Shown: in pieces, positions 30,520 through 42,854 of the stretch | Numbering within the stretch: position 1 is the first letter of the stretch | Layout: the number at the start of each line of letters is the position of its first letter | Source: Euclidia mi | Taxonomy: Eukaryota > Arthropoda > Insecta > Lepidoptera > Erebidae | Length of the DNA stretch: 64,000 nucleotides | Assembly (NCBI GenBank): GCA_944739405.2 | Contig: OX123199.2 | Coordinates: 2,903,898-2,967,897 of the forward strand | Reading direction: 5' to 3' | Made by a program: the position numbers and the translations under genes | Notes under the pieces: model-generated | Databases searched by the model: none | Seen by the model: only the letters and a program-made list of their open reading frames with translations | What the model was told of the DNA's origin: nothing

Positions 30520-33057
30520 TTTCATACCTGCAGAAAGTGTAGTAACAGAGGGAGACTGTCTTTTGTAAAATTGACCTTCAATAAGTGCTGATTTTCAGCC
30601 TGCTTTGAATAAATGGCTTTATGGCGATTCTGCTGAATTAAGTCATAAGTTGTGACTGAAGCAGATGGAGAAAATAAGGAATACATAACGGGGTAAAATA
30701 CATACTTATAGGACTTCTCGATATACAACAGAAGTGGTTTGGCTCTCCGCAGCCAAAATGTTAAGAGAGTCAGGACTGGTGACGCGGGAGCAAGCGACAT
30801 ACAGGACACCCGCTGCCCTCAATGTCTGCCTCTGCGACTTTTTGATGGTCACCGCGAAGCAAACACTCAAGGGGAACTGTATGCGCTTGAATTATGAGGT
30901 ATGGGAGGAATGCGTGGTATAAATACTGCCTCACTGACGCCATAACCCGTAAGAATTGCCTTAATGGTGTGTCTGTGGAGCGAGATGACTTTCAGGCGGG
31001 TCACGTTACACAACTTCGGAGGAGATAGGTTCCGAAGAAGCATAATCGGGACACCAACCTTCAGCTTGATGCTATGCGCTGGAAGTTCACTTGCTGACTG
31101 GGAGTTCAGAAATTCCACGGGATAATATGTGGCGTTTTCTTGCTCGACGACAGTGTTTATAGAGGTGTAGACCACTTTATTCCTCTCAATTTCCGAGAGA
31201 ATGCATTCGTTAATTGCTACAGCCTGATCATTTTTGGGCGTCAAAGTAGGCCACTCACACACTCACGAATTCTGCTATTACGGTATACAACTGTATAATT
31301 CTAAGCTGGATACAACTCTACTGAGAGACTCTGGAAGCACCACCTGTCCACCTCTCTCCTCTGGTAGAGTGTCTTCGCCAAGACTTAGAAAGACATCTTA
31401 GAATTGTTGAGCACGTGCATTGACGCCAAGCTGAGCTCTCATATTAATAGGTCAAGCACAGCATACGAACTCTTGACCACAACAAAGATAATTGCAACGA
31501 AGCACTCACCTTGTCCGTGTGGTGACGGTTTAAGAATACGGAATGTCACCACCCCATATCATCCCATGGGTGTCGTAAGAGCTGACAGAGGGAGCAAGAA
31601 CAGCAATGTAAGAGAAGGAAAACTTGATACAAACCCTATACCAACCCGTTTGGCCAGCGTGGTATAGTAGGCCAATTCCTCCTTTCAAAGGAGAGGCCTC
31701 GTCCAGCAGTGGACTGTTAAAGGCTGATGATGATGATGATGATGACTCACCTCGTCAGCCCTCAATCCCCGCGTCACCACGGGAAGCGTTTGTCGGAAAT
31801 TGCCACTGAACAGAACTGTGACACCATCCATCAAATTTTCGTTCCTGCAGATGTCCTGCAGGGTTCTGTCCACGGCCTCAACTGCCTTCCTATTGGCCAT
31901 CGTACGCTCATCCCATACGATCAGAGAGCAATCCTTGAGCACGTGTCCCTTATCACTGTTACGTGACACACCACGAACGGGTGTTACGACGCTCTCTAAA
32001 TCGATGGGAAATTTAAACATAGTATGTGCTGTCTTGCCACCCGGAAGCAGTGTGGCAGCGAATGCCGGCGACTCTACAGCAATGACAATTTTTCCTTGCC
32101 TCCTGACCTCTGCAAGTATGCCAGTAGTAACAAATGTTTTTCCTGTTCCACCAGGAGCATCCAAGAAAAACATTTTAGCCTGGCTTTGCCCAACGCTTTC
32201 AAGGACGGCGTCGTAAAATTTGTAAGGTGGTCATTTCAAATTGTCTCAGCGTTATACTCCCAATTTTCACGGTCTTGATGCGGTGATGATTGGGAAGCTG
32301 GTAACAAATATTTGACCAGTGGATTGCCACTGATAGAAATGACCATGTCTTAAAGTGAACTGAGACAGGTGTTCAGCACGCGGTCATCAGTTACTTCGAC
32401 TTCGTCTCTAGTAACACGCCTCAAAGCTCGTAGAAAATCTTCAGACAGATGATGGCGATACTTCTCCCAGAAAGCTACCCCGTTCGCGACTCCACAAAAC
32501 ACCAAGATGACGTCAAACAGATGACGCATGCGGCTGGGACTGTCACTGACGCTCGCCTCCGCGAGGTTGTCATCCCAGTATTGGTCACCGTCGAGAAAGT
32601 GACGTACTACGCAGGCTGTGCGGTAAGTGGGATACTCCAAGCCATCAAATGTCCTCAGAAAGGCGAAAGACGTTGGGCCTCGGACCGTGTGAAGTAACAA
32701 CCGCAGAAAATAGCATTCGACATTATTACACAAATAATATAAAAGTACGGTATAAACTCTACAAAATGCGGTGTCCTTGAAACTTCCAGGAAAACCTTCC
32801 ACAGCACCTGCTCGTCAACGTCGGTTAAATACACCCTTTTGCTTGCCGTACGTGTAATATGAAGGCATCTCGTCATTCGTAAGGGACCTCCCAAACTGAT
32901 CGATTTTACAGAGCCTGAAAAATGCCAAGAGAGTTGTTTGACGCAGATTTTCCAAATGCTCAGCAACGCTGTCGGGATCAAAATATATGCGCTGGCCGTT
33001 CGCTAGGTGGTCGTGTAAATGCATTACGGTAGGATGCTTCTCATGTATAGAGAACAC
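30520..33057 (-). pseudogene. Helitron helicase remnant (copy C)
   Basis: The minus strand carries the same order of blocks as copy B: HPTVMHL (33057-32815), the DQYWDD region (32802-32350), the ATPase with GGTGKTF, VWDER and GNFRQ (32173-31753), an S3 SINE at 31512-31744, and the C-terminal GVPIMLLRNLSPP block (31262-30867) followed by SQRQTL and ACSRV. Frame breaks fall at the same places as in B, so the copies share a common inactive ancestor. There is no Rep/HUH domain. Confidence 0.8.
31512..31744 (+). repeat. SINE-like element S3 inside Helitron C
   Basis: It is flanked by ACTCACCT at 31504-31511 and 31745-31752, the same target duplication as in copies A and B. Confidence 0.8.
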
Positions 33058-34188
33058 CAGTATCCGCCAAACCCCTTCAGACGTAACAATAGTGTTTATT
33101 TACAGTTAATCCAAACAAAGGTACGTGCTATATGTATATCAAGGAAGACAATATAAAGCATGTTTACATGCGACATGAAAATATATTAATTAAGAAGTAA
33201 TAATTACACCAATGTGACCAAAATGTTTATTTTGCACTAACTCTATTACTATTTATTCTGACAGAAATGATGTAAGCAATCAAGTGTGGCGATGGTGTAG
33301 TTAATTAATTAAATAACTTCAACTAATAGTCTTGCTCATCTCTGAAACCAATTAAAAATACAATTTAAGAAGAAAATGTACAACTCCATCTATGACTTTT
33401 GAAAACAACTATTAACGTCGCCAACATGTTCAAATTTAAATTATTTATATCAAAAAAGGGCTTACACATGTAATTCGACTTGATATTTTTGAACTCTCTT
33501 AGATGGCGCTGCATTAAAATTGTCTTGATTCTACATAAATTCAATTAATTATGTTTATCAGCCTAAGTTACTTATATTGCGTGATTTTTATAGTGTGAAG
33601 CTAGCTTATAGCATAGTTAACATAATAACAACATTCAAATATGCATTTTTACATTACACGTTGGTACAGAATGCGTTGAAGAAATAAAGGTTCTCTGCTC
33701 GTTCCCTGTAGGTCATAGCGTGATAATATGTAGCCTATGTGGTGACCCGACTTTTTAATAATATTTGTGCCAAATTTGAAGTAAATCCATGCAGTACTTT
33801 TTTACTTTATCCCGGATATAAGGACAAACAGATAAACAGATAAACAGACAAACAGACAAACAGACAAACAGACAATAAATCTAAAAACTATATTTTTGGC
33901 CTCGGTATCGATAGTAGATCACACCCCAATTATTCTTTAAAAAAAATTTTCAACGTACAGTTTTGACTTTCCTACCATTTTATTATATGTATAGATTTTG
34001 CTAAAAATTTTGTAGGTTTTACTGCTTCAGAAGGCAAGGCAATCTACTTATGTATTTTTAGACTAAAATGGGTAGTACGCACCCACACAAAAAGTTTGCT
34101 TTTATCTGCAACATAGAAATTTGTCTTAAAGTAATCCACAGAAATTATGGAATTTTAGTATTTCATGGCACTACAAAAAGGATGCTTA

Positions 34189-34399
34189 TCTTCTTAATAT
34201 ATAAAATCCTTGCGTTACTGACTGACTGACAGACACGCTACAGCCGGAACTACTGGACGCAGGAAGCTGAAATTTGGCACGTATGTTCCTTGGGGACCGT
34301 AGGCGTGCACTAAGGAGGGATTTCCCGAAATTCCCACGGGATCGGTCAAAACAGGGAAAATTATAAAAAAATGCAGGCGTAGTTGCTGGCGTCATCTAG
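34189..34399 (+). mobile_element. 211 bp mini-Helitron
   Basis: It starts TCTTCTTAATATATAAAATC after A and ends GGCGTCATCTAG before T, with no target duplication. Relatives lie at 58230-58436 (complete, minus) and 53054-53165 (5' part only). The body carries GACTGACTGACAGAC and CCTTGGGGACCG. Confidence 0.65.
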
Positions 34400-36288
34400 T
34401 TAGATATAAGGATGACTTACCAATTAGTGATAGATAATAACCATCACAGAAAATAATCCACTGCCAAAACTACGTAGTCGAATATTAAAATAACATTTTT
34501 CTCTTGCGTATAATTTTTCACATATAAAAAAAACATGAACACTTGTCCCGGCTTATACTTCCATACTTATATTGTACTAAGCTCTTTAATAAAAAATAAT
34601 AAAGACCCAATTAGCTCTGTATTACTGTTTTATAGAGAAATTATATAGGCTAAAACTGTGCGCAAGTTTTTATGGAAAATTTATTATGTGTAGTACACTT
34701 GTGTCTGCATTATATCTTTCATATTTATTTAGCAAAAACTAAATGAAAGCATTTTGTTCTTAAAAAAATATATAACGCTTTAAAGAAAAACACTAGGAGT
34801 AAATCCTATGTCGCGGGTACTTTATAGAGAGCACTGAACAGTGGACTCGGTACACCAAAATGCCGAAATAAAATTTGTTGCTCCCACAAAGTGCTGTGTC
34901 GTGGATATCGGAAACACAATTAATATTGATTAATCTGTTCTATTAGGCTAAGCCTGTAAAAATAGATTGTAGCTAGAAATACTCAGCGCTGTACTAAGCG
35001 GCGAGGCTTAAGCCACTACGCTAAACGCGAAATCAAAAGCTGTATATCTAGATCAAGTCTGTCGGTTACTACGCTACAAAACAACTAGTCTTCCAAATAC
35101 ACAATACTATTTAGTCCCAAACTAAGCAGAACTCGTAGTATGGGACAATGGAAAAAATATCGTTTATTCTGGTAGATAAAATTTTTAACAAAATAGCTTT
35201 AACTGTATAACAGTTTGTTGGCAGATTTAGCCCTCTTTTTCACACATATGTATATAATAATATATATAATAACATAATATATATTTTCAGCACATCATTT
35301 ATAATTATGGACAATTTATTAGCGTAGTCATAATTAACTAACTAGCCTATTGCAGTCCATTGCTGGACGTAGGCCATTATATAAAGAGGTAAACATTTTT
35401 ATTAAAATTGGATTAAACATGCATATTTACTTTCTTGTAATGCATAAACATGAAACATAGAAATTCCCATGACCTATTTATATATGTACTTAGGTCGTGG
35501 AAATGCCCAGACCAAGACAAACATCCATGTTTACGCACACAAAAGCGAAAATCGAAGCTGCGTCCTTCCACGTAGCAGTCACTTCCACTCCCGCTACCTT
35601 ATAGCGGGTCGTACCAATACAAAGGTTTCACATATATGGTAGAATCTCATTTTTTTGCAATATACAATAATTATACAACGTAAAATACGTGCGAGGTTAA
35701 GATTCAGATTGTTTCTTTTTAGCGCCACACTCAAAAATACATAAAGTACAACTCTTATAGCATCACTCGTGTGTACGTCCCTATTTCACAGAAAAATACT
35801 TTTTTAGTTAACACTTATCAATTTGGGTCAGATTCAAAACAATTTATATGACGTAACGAACTTAAGAACGGGTTATTTTCCACGCAACTAAAAACCCTGA
35901 CAACGGATATTTTCGTAAACACATACCATCGCTGTGTAATCTCTTTATTTTTTTCCCTTTACAAGTAAAATATTATTAGTTTAAAAAATAATAAAACATT
36001 TATAACTAACATATTTGTAAAATTAAAACACCGTCAATGTTCTGTTATAGTAAGAAGTAGGTTTTAAGTTATAATTGTGGCTAAAGGGTTAGTTAGCCTT
36101 AATTGTTTACCACATACCTATGTGGTGGCTTACAAAGTGTAGTATCATGTAGTGATTGAATCTACAACACTAGGTGCTATTTAAAGTGGCGAGGCGGCCG
36201 CTTTAACCACTAAGTGCATTCATTCAAAAGCTCTCAATAAACCTGTTGCATTTATTTCTTTTGCATGCCAACGTAAACATAATATAAA
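34400..36288. other. No gene; AT-rich sequence
   Basis: No coding sequence is recognised. A short SINE-tail fragment (GCAGTCCATTGCTGGACGTA) lies near 35352. Confidence 0.4.
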
Positions 36289-36660
36289 GGTGCTGATACA
36301 TTAGAGCATTCACTTATAACTAGCATTCTTGTGAATGTAACATTACAGAAAAACGAACCAGAGTATTTAAGAGAAAATTCTACCCAGCGTTCTGGCAAGC
36401 AGTCTAGTAAAGGGACAATAATAATGTTTCGAGTTAGTGCAAACAAGACTGTTCGCTAAAAAGATTATGAAAATGTTCGTAGCGATGTTTCACTCTATGC
36501 TTGGCTCTGATCGTTGTCTAGTTCGACAAATTTAAAAACGGTGAAGTTTCATGTCTTTTCAAGCGAAAGTTTAAGTCGATCAGCATCTTCACATAATCAT
36601 CTGTGACGTATAACTTGTTTGTGACAAGTGTGACATGTTGGTAATACTTACGTATATCAA
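36289..36660 (+). repeat. MITE-like repeat with GTGCTGATACATT end
   Basis: It begins GGTGCTGATACATTAGAGCA. Its body (GCATTCTTGTGAATGTAACA, then CGTTCTGGCAAGC) is homologous to the segment that surrounds the Harbinger MITE at 46.8-47.37 kb. The right end is unclear. Confidence 0.45.
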
Positions 36661-37511
36661 ACATTCACATTAGGGTTCATCTGTGTACTGCAAATATATA
36701 GTAGTGAGTGGCTAAATCAAACATTGAATTTACTAAATCTAGTAATATATATCAGTTCTGTAGCTCCCGTTGAAAATCTCGTTGCTGTGCAACGCATATA
36801 CATACATATATAGAACGTGGATAGAATCAGCCTCGTAGCGTGTCAACAGATTGATCTTACAACAAACATTAGTAGTGTCACACCTCTCTCCCTGCACCAA
36901 CCAACTAGATTTCGAGTGTATTTCGAAGAAATTCGGATATTCAGCTGTTCTAGATACCTTTATACGTAGAATACATGAACAAATCGTGTATTTTTGGTGC
37001 ACGTATTTATCTTTTTTCCTCGAAATGCTTTAACTTTTTCGTCTATATTGGGTGTGAATTTCAGATAAATAAAATTATTTGCCAATTGAAGAATTATAAT
37101 AATATACCAATAGAAGAAATATAATATAATATGTAGAAATATTCTTTAATTTTAACGAATAATAATATTACAAAAGTTAAGAAACTGTGTCATCAATTCA
37201 TCGACGATCATCAAAATTGTGTAAGCTGATATGAATACACAAACAAAATGAAAAATTAAGTTTTAGAATTGAAAAATTGAATTGTTATTTTCAGGAAAAT
37301 AATTGTATGAAAAAATTGCATATTTAAAAAAAAGTCGGTAGAAAGTTTGCCGGGTCAGGTAGTTATTCATAAAAACACCTACTTAAACACGGGTTAACTA
37401 GTCGCAACTTATTACTAGGGTTGGGACGCAACTCATATAAAAACGTCCATTCTTTTTTAAATATTTTTTATAAATGCTTGAGAAGAGTGTCTTTTTACGG
37501 GTATTATAATA
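36661..37511. other. No gene recognised
   Basis: AT-rich sequence without visible repeats or coding pattern. Confidence 0.4.
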
Positions 37512-37831
37512 GAGCAGTTTCACACTAGCGTTTTCTACGCGCGTATAAGCTCTTTTTGGAAGCGCATGTAGGCGCGTATAGGCGCGTCTTTTGGCATACG
37601 CGCAACTTGTGTGAGCGTTGACGCTCTTCTAAGCTCGTATAAACGCGAATTCTCAGAATCCATGTTGACACTGACAAGATGTCACTACCGTCGTGTCGTT
37701 TCGGGCGAACACGCCAAAATATGCTCGTTTACACGTGTCCAGTTTTTTGAAGAGCGTAATGTAGCGCGCGTGTCAACGCGTATGCTGAAACGAACGTATA
37801 CGCGCAGAAAAATGCGCTAATTTGAAAACAC
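37512..37831 (-). mobile_element. Harbinger-type MITE, diverged copy
   Basis: This inverted, diverged relative of 46945-47258 has the same CGCGTATAAGCTC and GCGCATGTAGGC terminal blocks and an internal CATCTTGTCAGTG-type block. Its ends (GAGCAGTTTCACACTAGCG and the inverse) are less well kept. Confidence 0.55.
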
Positions 37832-38945
37832 CGTAATTTACGCCATTGATAATTGAACAGAAAATCTTCCAGTAAGCATTATAATGTTGACGAGTTGATC
37901 TTCTGCACATTATTAATAAGAATTATGCTATAATTAAAAACATTTTGTAAATTTATTCTTATTGGCAGCAAAACCTTAGTGGAAACAGCATCATTCAGAC
38001 TGCTACATCATATACGTAGCAAATGCGTGCTACGGCGTAGTCGTAGCATGTGCGCGCTACGTAAAACACGTAGCAGTCTGTTACTATGCCCTCAGAATCT
38101 ACAGTTTAAACCCATGACGCTACCAACTTTTCGTTTTGTATGCTAAGTACTTTTTATATTGTTAATTATCGTTTGATTAATGGTGATGGCATATGTCGAG
38201 AAAACTAACATGTCTGAGAGCTTTCCATAATGTTCTCGAAAGTCCGTCAGCCCGCACTTGACAAGCGTAAAACTTACGACCAACAGTGAAACAGATTAGC
38301 CAATACTGATGGAATTCTACTGTTAAGCTAAGAAATTTTGCAGAAAGAAGATCGATATTAAATGAAGTCATAAATTAGATTCTTTTTACTTCAAGGTGAT
38401 GAATGAATATGTAGGGGTCTCAATAGATGTTGTTGTGTGAGAGATAAAAGAAAGATGCCAAAAGAAGAAATATATACTCTTACTGGTACCAGGTTACAAT
38501 ATAAATATACTACAAATCTAAAACCTAACTGTATGGGAGCGGGAAGACGACTGCTGTGCCGCACTTACACAATATCGTGCCTTGTATGTAATTTGTAGCG
38601 TCAGCAGCCGCTACAAATACTTTATTCAGAATCCGACTATCAGCTTTAAAACTTGTACGGGAATCGAGGTAAGTGATAATTAGCCTTTTTACTTTTATTA
38701 TTAGATATCGGTTATCCCTAGGATATCGTTCTTTCTTTGTAGTCTGGGTAGGTCGCATCCTCGCCATAACAAAGCAAATATTCAATCAATTCATAAAAAA
38801 CCATAGACGACCCCGTGGCATAGCGGTAGTGTAGCCGACTGCTACGCTTTTGTCTGGTTTTGGTGTTTGTATGTTTAATTAAGATATATAGATAATTCGT
38901 TATATAGATATATAGATATTCGTTATATAGATATTCGTTCGTTGC
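37832..38945. other. No gene; short CGTAGC-rich patch
   Basis: Near 38010-38080 the motif TACGTAGC and its inverse recur several times. A similar patch lies near 58580-58640. A cluster of TTCGTTATATAGATAT units at 38890-38945 precedes the SINE. No coding sequence is recognised. Confidence 0.4.
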
Positions 38946-39212
38946 CTCGTTGGTCTCGCGGTATAAATGTGTGCGTGGGATTGGGAGGTCTCGGGTCCCG
39001 GGTCGGGCAATGTGTTATTGGGTTTTTTCGTTAGGAAAATTTAATTTTAAAATTAGGAAATTCTCAGTAGCAGCTCGGAGTCTGGTAATGTGCCCGGTAC
39101 GGCAATAGGCTCGCCCCCTATTACGTGGGACCTAAAAATTCATAGCGAAATGTGGGTGTTATATCACACCTCTGCCTACCCCTTCGGGGATACAGGCGTG
39201 AGTCTATAAATA
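38946..39212 (+). repeat. SINE family S2, near complete
   Basis: The head TTGGTCTCGCGGTATAAATG has lost a few bases of the B box (GGGTCCCGGG). The body CCCGGTACGGCAATAGGC and the tail CTGCCTACCCCTTCGGGG follow, then GTGAGTCTAT. AGATAATTCGTTAT occurs at about 38888 and again just after the tail at about 39228, so it may be the target duplication. Confidence 0.7.
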
Positions 39213-39389
39213 AAATAAATAAAGATAATTCGTTATTGTGGTAATACACTGTTGGTACAAATCTGGTATAAATAACTTAAATCATAGCAAATTCAGAAGT
39301 TCTGCCTCGTTTCGGCCTGGTCGTAGAGTATAAAAAGTATAAAATCGATATCGATGAAAACACTATCATAATATCCAGGGATAACTTTT

Positions 39390-39634
39390 TATTTGTATAG
39401 CTACGCCTGTATCGCCGAACAGGTTGGAAGAGGTGTAATATTTTACCCACAAATTGCCAAGAAATTTTAAGTCCCACGGAATAGGGGGCAAGCCGTTACC
39501 GGGCACAACACCAGACTCCATGCTGCTATGTGGGAATTCGCCAAAATTCAGTAACACTTTTGCCTGACCCGGGAATCGAACCCGGGATCTCCGATTAGAA
39601 GACGCAAACGCTATCCGCTGGACCACGGAGGCAT
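39390..39634 (-). repeat. SINE family S2 with intact tRNA-Arg-like head
   Basis: The minus strand has GCCTCCGTGGTCCAGCGG, CTTCTAA in the anticodon-loop position (TCT, Arg) and GGGTTCGATTCCCGGG. The cloverleaf elements are still readable, but the acceptor stem pairs poorly and an S2 body follows. It is a SINE, not a tRNA gene. Confidence 0.75.
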
Positions 39635-40205
39635 TCATTAAAGTAGGCCAACTCACACATGGTCATCTGATTCCAATCTAAGCAGGGCTCGTACTGTGGT
39701 AATATAATAATTGATAAACATATTCCTACATACTCGTACATATTCTTGAAAACAACGCGCATACAAGCATACAAAAAATATTGTACTTATCACAAAGATT
39801 TATCCTGACTGTGAATTAAACTTAACAATTGACCTGAATCTAGGCGTCCAGGGTCAATTACAACTAGACTAATGGGTCAGTCAAACCAATGCATTAGAGA
39901 TTATTAAAATAGTATTAACAATTGTATAAATATAACTAGGACAGAGCAGGATTACTAACAGTTTTCAAAGAAAAGCGTCAAAGCGAGAGTAGAGAATCCA
40001 ACAGATTTATTTCCATATTAATTACATTAATTGCTTTGGTTCTAAGTATTTTGCTACACACTATTAACGCTGTTTCAGTATTAATAGTATTGTTTCCATG
40101 GCGAATTGTACCAATAGCTTGTCTATTATAATGAGGTAGATCTGCGAAATTCTAAATTACTCATGTTTGGATCATCGCACAAAGGATTTCTGAAAATGGA
40201 CTATA
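39635..40205. other. No gene recognised
   Basis: AT-rich sequence, with nothing notable seen. Confidence 0.4.
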
Positions 40206-40218
40206 TAATTTTATTACA

Positions 40219-40450
40219 TCATCAGCCTTTGACAGTCCACTGCTGGACTAAGCCTCTCCTTTGAAAGGAGGACTTGGCCTACTATACCACGCTGGCCAAA
40301 CGGGTTGGTATAGGGTTTGTATCAAGATTTCCTTCTCTTACAGTGATATTCTCTGCATAATATGCTCTCTCTATCGGCTCTTACGACACCTATAGGATGA
40401 TATGGGGCGGTGACATTCCGTATTCTTAATCCGTCACCACACGGACAAAC
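40219..40450 (-). repeat. SINE-like element S3, solo copy
   Basis: The 232 bp element is flanked by the 13 bp duplication TAATTTTATTACA at 40206-40218 and 40451-40463, which supports retroposition. The (TGA)n tail is on the minus strand. Confidence 0.8.
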
Positions 40451-40639
40451 TAATTTTATTACACTTATATTGAACTTGCAGAGCAGGGAATCTAGTATAT
40501 GTGCAATGAAAAACAAAATAATGAGTTCCGCTGAAAGTAATGGATGAGATGGTTGTAGTAGTTGGCTATCTCTTTCCGAGAATGCATTAGCTTTATTTAC
40601 TGAAGAAAATCTGAACTTAGTTACTTAGCATAGGGTTCC

Positions 40640-40840
40640 CCCCAAGAACTTAGGGTCCCAAGCCAACCTCACCTGCAAGTGGTGCACCTGCCGATCAACG
40701 GGCGAGGCTCTGGCAAACAAAATGTCCCAATAAGCGGCAATAGGCTCGCCACCTATTACGTGGGATCAAAACACTGGCGAAAAGTAGGCGTTTGATATGC
40801 CTCTGCCTACCCCTTCGGGGAAACAGGCGTGAGTCTATGT
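40640..40840 (+). repeat. SINE family S2, 5'-truncated
   Basis: The body (GCGGCAATAGGCTCGCC, CCTATTACGTGGGATC) and tail (CTGCCTACCCCTTCGGGG) are present. The tRNA-like head is not visible. Confidence 0.65.
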
Positions 40841-41143
40841 ATGTAGTTACTTAGCGTATTGACATGGTATTCTCTCGTTTTCCATAAATTCATTTGCACT
40901 AATAATGTTTGCCATAATCATCCCCGGTCATAATATTTACTTGCACTATTATCATTTATACTAATAACGTTTGCCTTAACAACTCAACAGTGATATTTTT
41001 TTTTGCCATAAAATGACTTTCTATAACAACAGATATCATAATAATTAGTTTTCATAAGTAACACATCTCATAATCGTCTCTTGACATAATCAAAATTTGA
41101 TATAATTATGAAAATAATACATAATATTGTTAGGTCGAAATTT

Positions 41144-41620
41144 ATTATCGTTAACACCCCGACTCAGTGCAATCCGACTCGAATAGGTTAGGTTACGGTT
41201 CTCTTTTGACCCTTAACCCAAAAATAGGAGCTCTGCGAAGCAGGGCTCCGTCAACTTAGTCCACATTCTTCACACTAGTTTAATAAACTGAAGTTGAATT
41301 AATTATCGTTAACACCCCGACTCAGTGCAATCCGACTCGGATAGGTTAGGTTAGGGTTCTCTTTTGACCCTTAACCCAAAAATAGGAGCCCTGCGAAGTA
41401 GGGCTCCGTCAACTTAGTCCCCATTCTTCACACTAGTTTAATAAACTGGAGTTGAATTAATTATCGTTAAGACCCCGACTCAGTGAAATCCGACTCGGAT
41501 AGGTTAGGTTAGGGTCCTCTTTTGACCCTTAACCCAAAAATAGGTTGTTAGTTGACGGAGCCCTGCGAAGCAGGGCTCCGTCAACTTAGTCCACATTCTT
41601 CACACTAGTTTAATAAACTG
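41144..41620 (+). repeat. 158 bp tandem repeat, three units
   Basis: ATTATCGTTAACACCCC recurs at 41144, 41302 and 41460. Each unit has ATAGGTTAGGTTAGG and a GCCCTGCGAAG-AGGGC hairpin. The third unit keeps a longer hairpin: AGTTGACGGAGCCCTGC, GAA, and its exact inverse, at 41550-41586. Confidence 0.85.
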
Positions 41621-41630
41621 AAGTTGTTCA

Positions 41631-41862
41631 TCATCATCAGCCTATAACAGTCCACTGCTGGACTAGGCCTCTCCTTTGAAAGGAGGAATTGGCCTACTAT
41701 ACCACGCTGGCCAAACGGGTTGGTATAGGGTTTGTATCAAGTTTTCCTTCTCTTACAGTGCTGTTCTCTGCATAATTTGCTCCCTCTGTCGGCTCTTACG
41801 ACACCCACGGGATGATATGGGGTGGTGACAATCCATATTCTTAATCCGTCACCACACGGACA
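41631..41862 (-). repeat. SINE-like element S3 at the foldback centre
   Basis: It is flanked by AAGTTGTTCA at 41621-41630 and 41863-41872. Removing it restores a palindrome (TAATAAACTGAAGTTG, TT, and its inverse). Confidence 0.8.
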
Positions 41863-42125
41863 AAGTTGTTCAACTTCAGTTTATTACCTATCTATTTTCT
41901 TCTTAGATTATTAAAAACGAAAATTATAGCAAATACATTTATGGATTTAAATTATTATGACACTTGATCGACTATGACCAATGAAATTAGTGAAAGTCAT
42001 TTTATGTCATTTCACGATTATGACAACTGAAGCGTTATTTCTAATGAAATTATGGCAAATACCAGTATGGCATATGAAATTATGGCATTTTAAATTATGG
42101 CAAACATTAGTAAACCTATTGACAT

Positions 42126-42642
42126 ACCTGCTTATAGTGTTATGTGCAGCGATGGCTAAAATTCAGTCGCGTAACGTTCCGCGCGATGTGGCGTTCGACA
42201 AAAGTGTCGAAGCAACGTCGAACGTGACTTAGTATCCGCTATTATATCATATGAGATTTGAAAAACACTTCGAGCATATTAAACCGAACTTTCGGCGCGG
42301 TGGTTACGCAGATGTGTAGCGATCCTTAGAGCTTGGCTCGCTTATATATAATTATCTACTTTATAGGTAAGAGCAAGTAAAGCATTGCTAATTTCAGAAT
42401 TAATGGGCCGGCTCGACCAGGGAAGGACTATCCACTCACAGATATTCAACGTAAAGTAATAATAACTATAATGTTGAGTTTCGTACGGTGAGTGTATTCC
42501 TTCTCCCTCATCCCACACCGCCTCCTATTCCTTTTCCCAACTCAAAAGGCGGCAGCACACTTTTGACTCCTCTGGTATATCTTGTCTCCATGGACGTCCG
42601 TAACCGCTTACCATCAGGTCATACGTCTGCTCGTTTGCCACA
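42126..42642. other. No gene recognised
   Basis: Mixed-composition sequence. A CT-rich stretch near 42500-42545 is the only feature seen. Confidence 0.35.
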
Positions 42643-42854
42643 TCTTATACTAATATATAAAGCTGAAGAGATTGTTTGTTTGTTTGGTTGAACGCGCTAA
42701 TCTCAGGAACTACTGGGCCGATTTGAAAAATTATTTCAGTGTTAGATAGCCCATTTATCGAGGAAGGCTATAGGCTATATAACATCACGCTATGAGCGAC
42801 GGGAGTAGAGCAGTAGCCTTAAATAACGCGGGTGTAACCACGGGCATCATGTAG
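42643..42854 (+). mobile_element. Mini-Helitron
   Basis: It starts TCTTATACTAATATATAAAG after A. The body (CTACTGGGCCGATTTGAAAA, CTATAGGCTATATAACATCACG) is typical of small lepidopteran Helitrons. The 3' end reads GGGCATCATGTAG-T, a degraded CTAG. Confidence 0.6.

Larger units (their letters stand above)
30172..33995 (-). mobile_element. Helitron copy C, complete ends, non-autonomous
   Basis: This 3,824 bp element is on the minus strand. Its 5' end (TCTATACATATAATAAAATG) is at 33995 with A outside (T at 33996 on plus). Its 3' CTAG is at 30172-30175 with T outside (A at 30171). It matches copy B throughout, including both SINE passengers, yet the flanks on both sides differ, so it is a separate insertion. 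B and C form an inverted pair 14.95 kb apart. Confidence 0.85.
40865..42125. mobile_element. Foldback-type element with long imperfect inverted arms
   Basis: The left arm (40865-41140) and the right arm (41890-42125) are imperfect inverted repeats built from CATAATTTCA/TGCCATAA-like motifs. The 15-mer CATAAAATGACTTTC at about 41015 recurs inverted near 41990-42005, and TAATGTTTGCCATAAT occurs in both. The middle holds 158 bp tandem units and a central palindrome with an S3 SINE in it. There is no coding sequence. Confidence 0.55.

Noticed and set aside
39556..39632. tRNA-Arg (TCT) gene on the minus strand
   Set aside because: The cloverleaf-like head is followed directly by the S2 SINE body and tail, its acceptor stem pairs poorly, and similar heads recur at 11098, 38946 and 43790.
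41160..41530. Interstitial telomere (TTAGG repeats)
   Set aside because: Only two adjacent TTAGG-like motifs occur per 158 bp unit, and they are part of the tandem unit, not an array.
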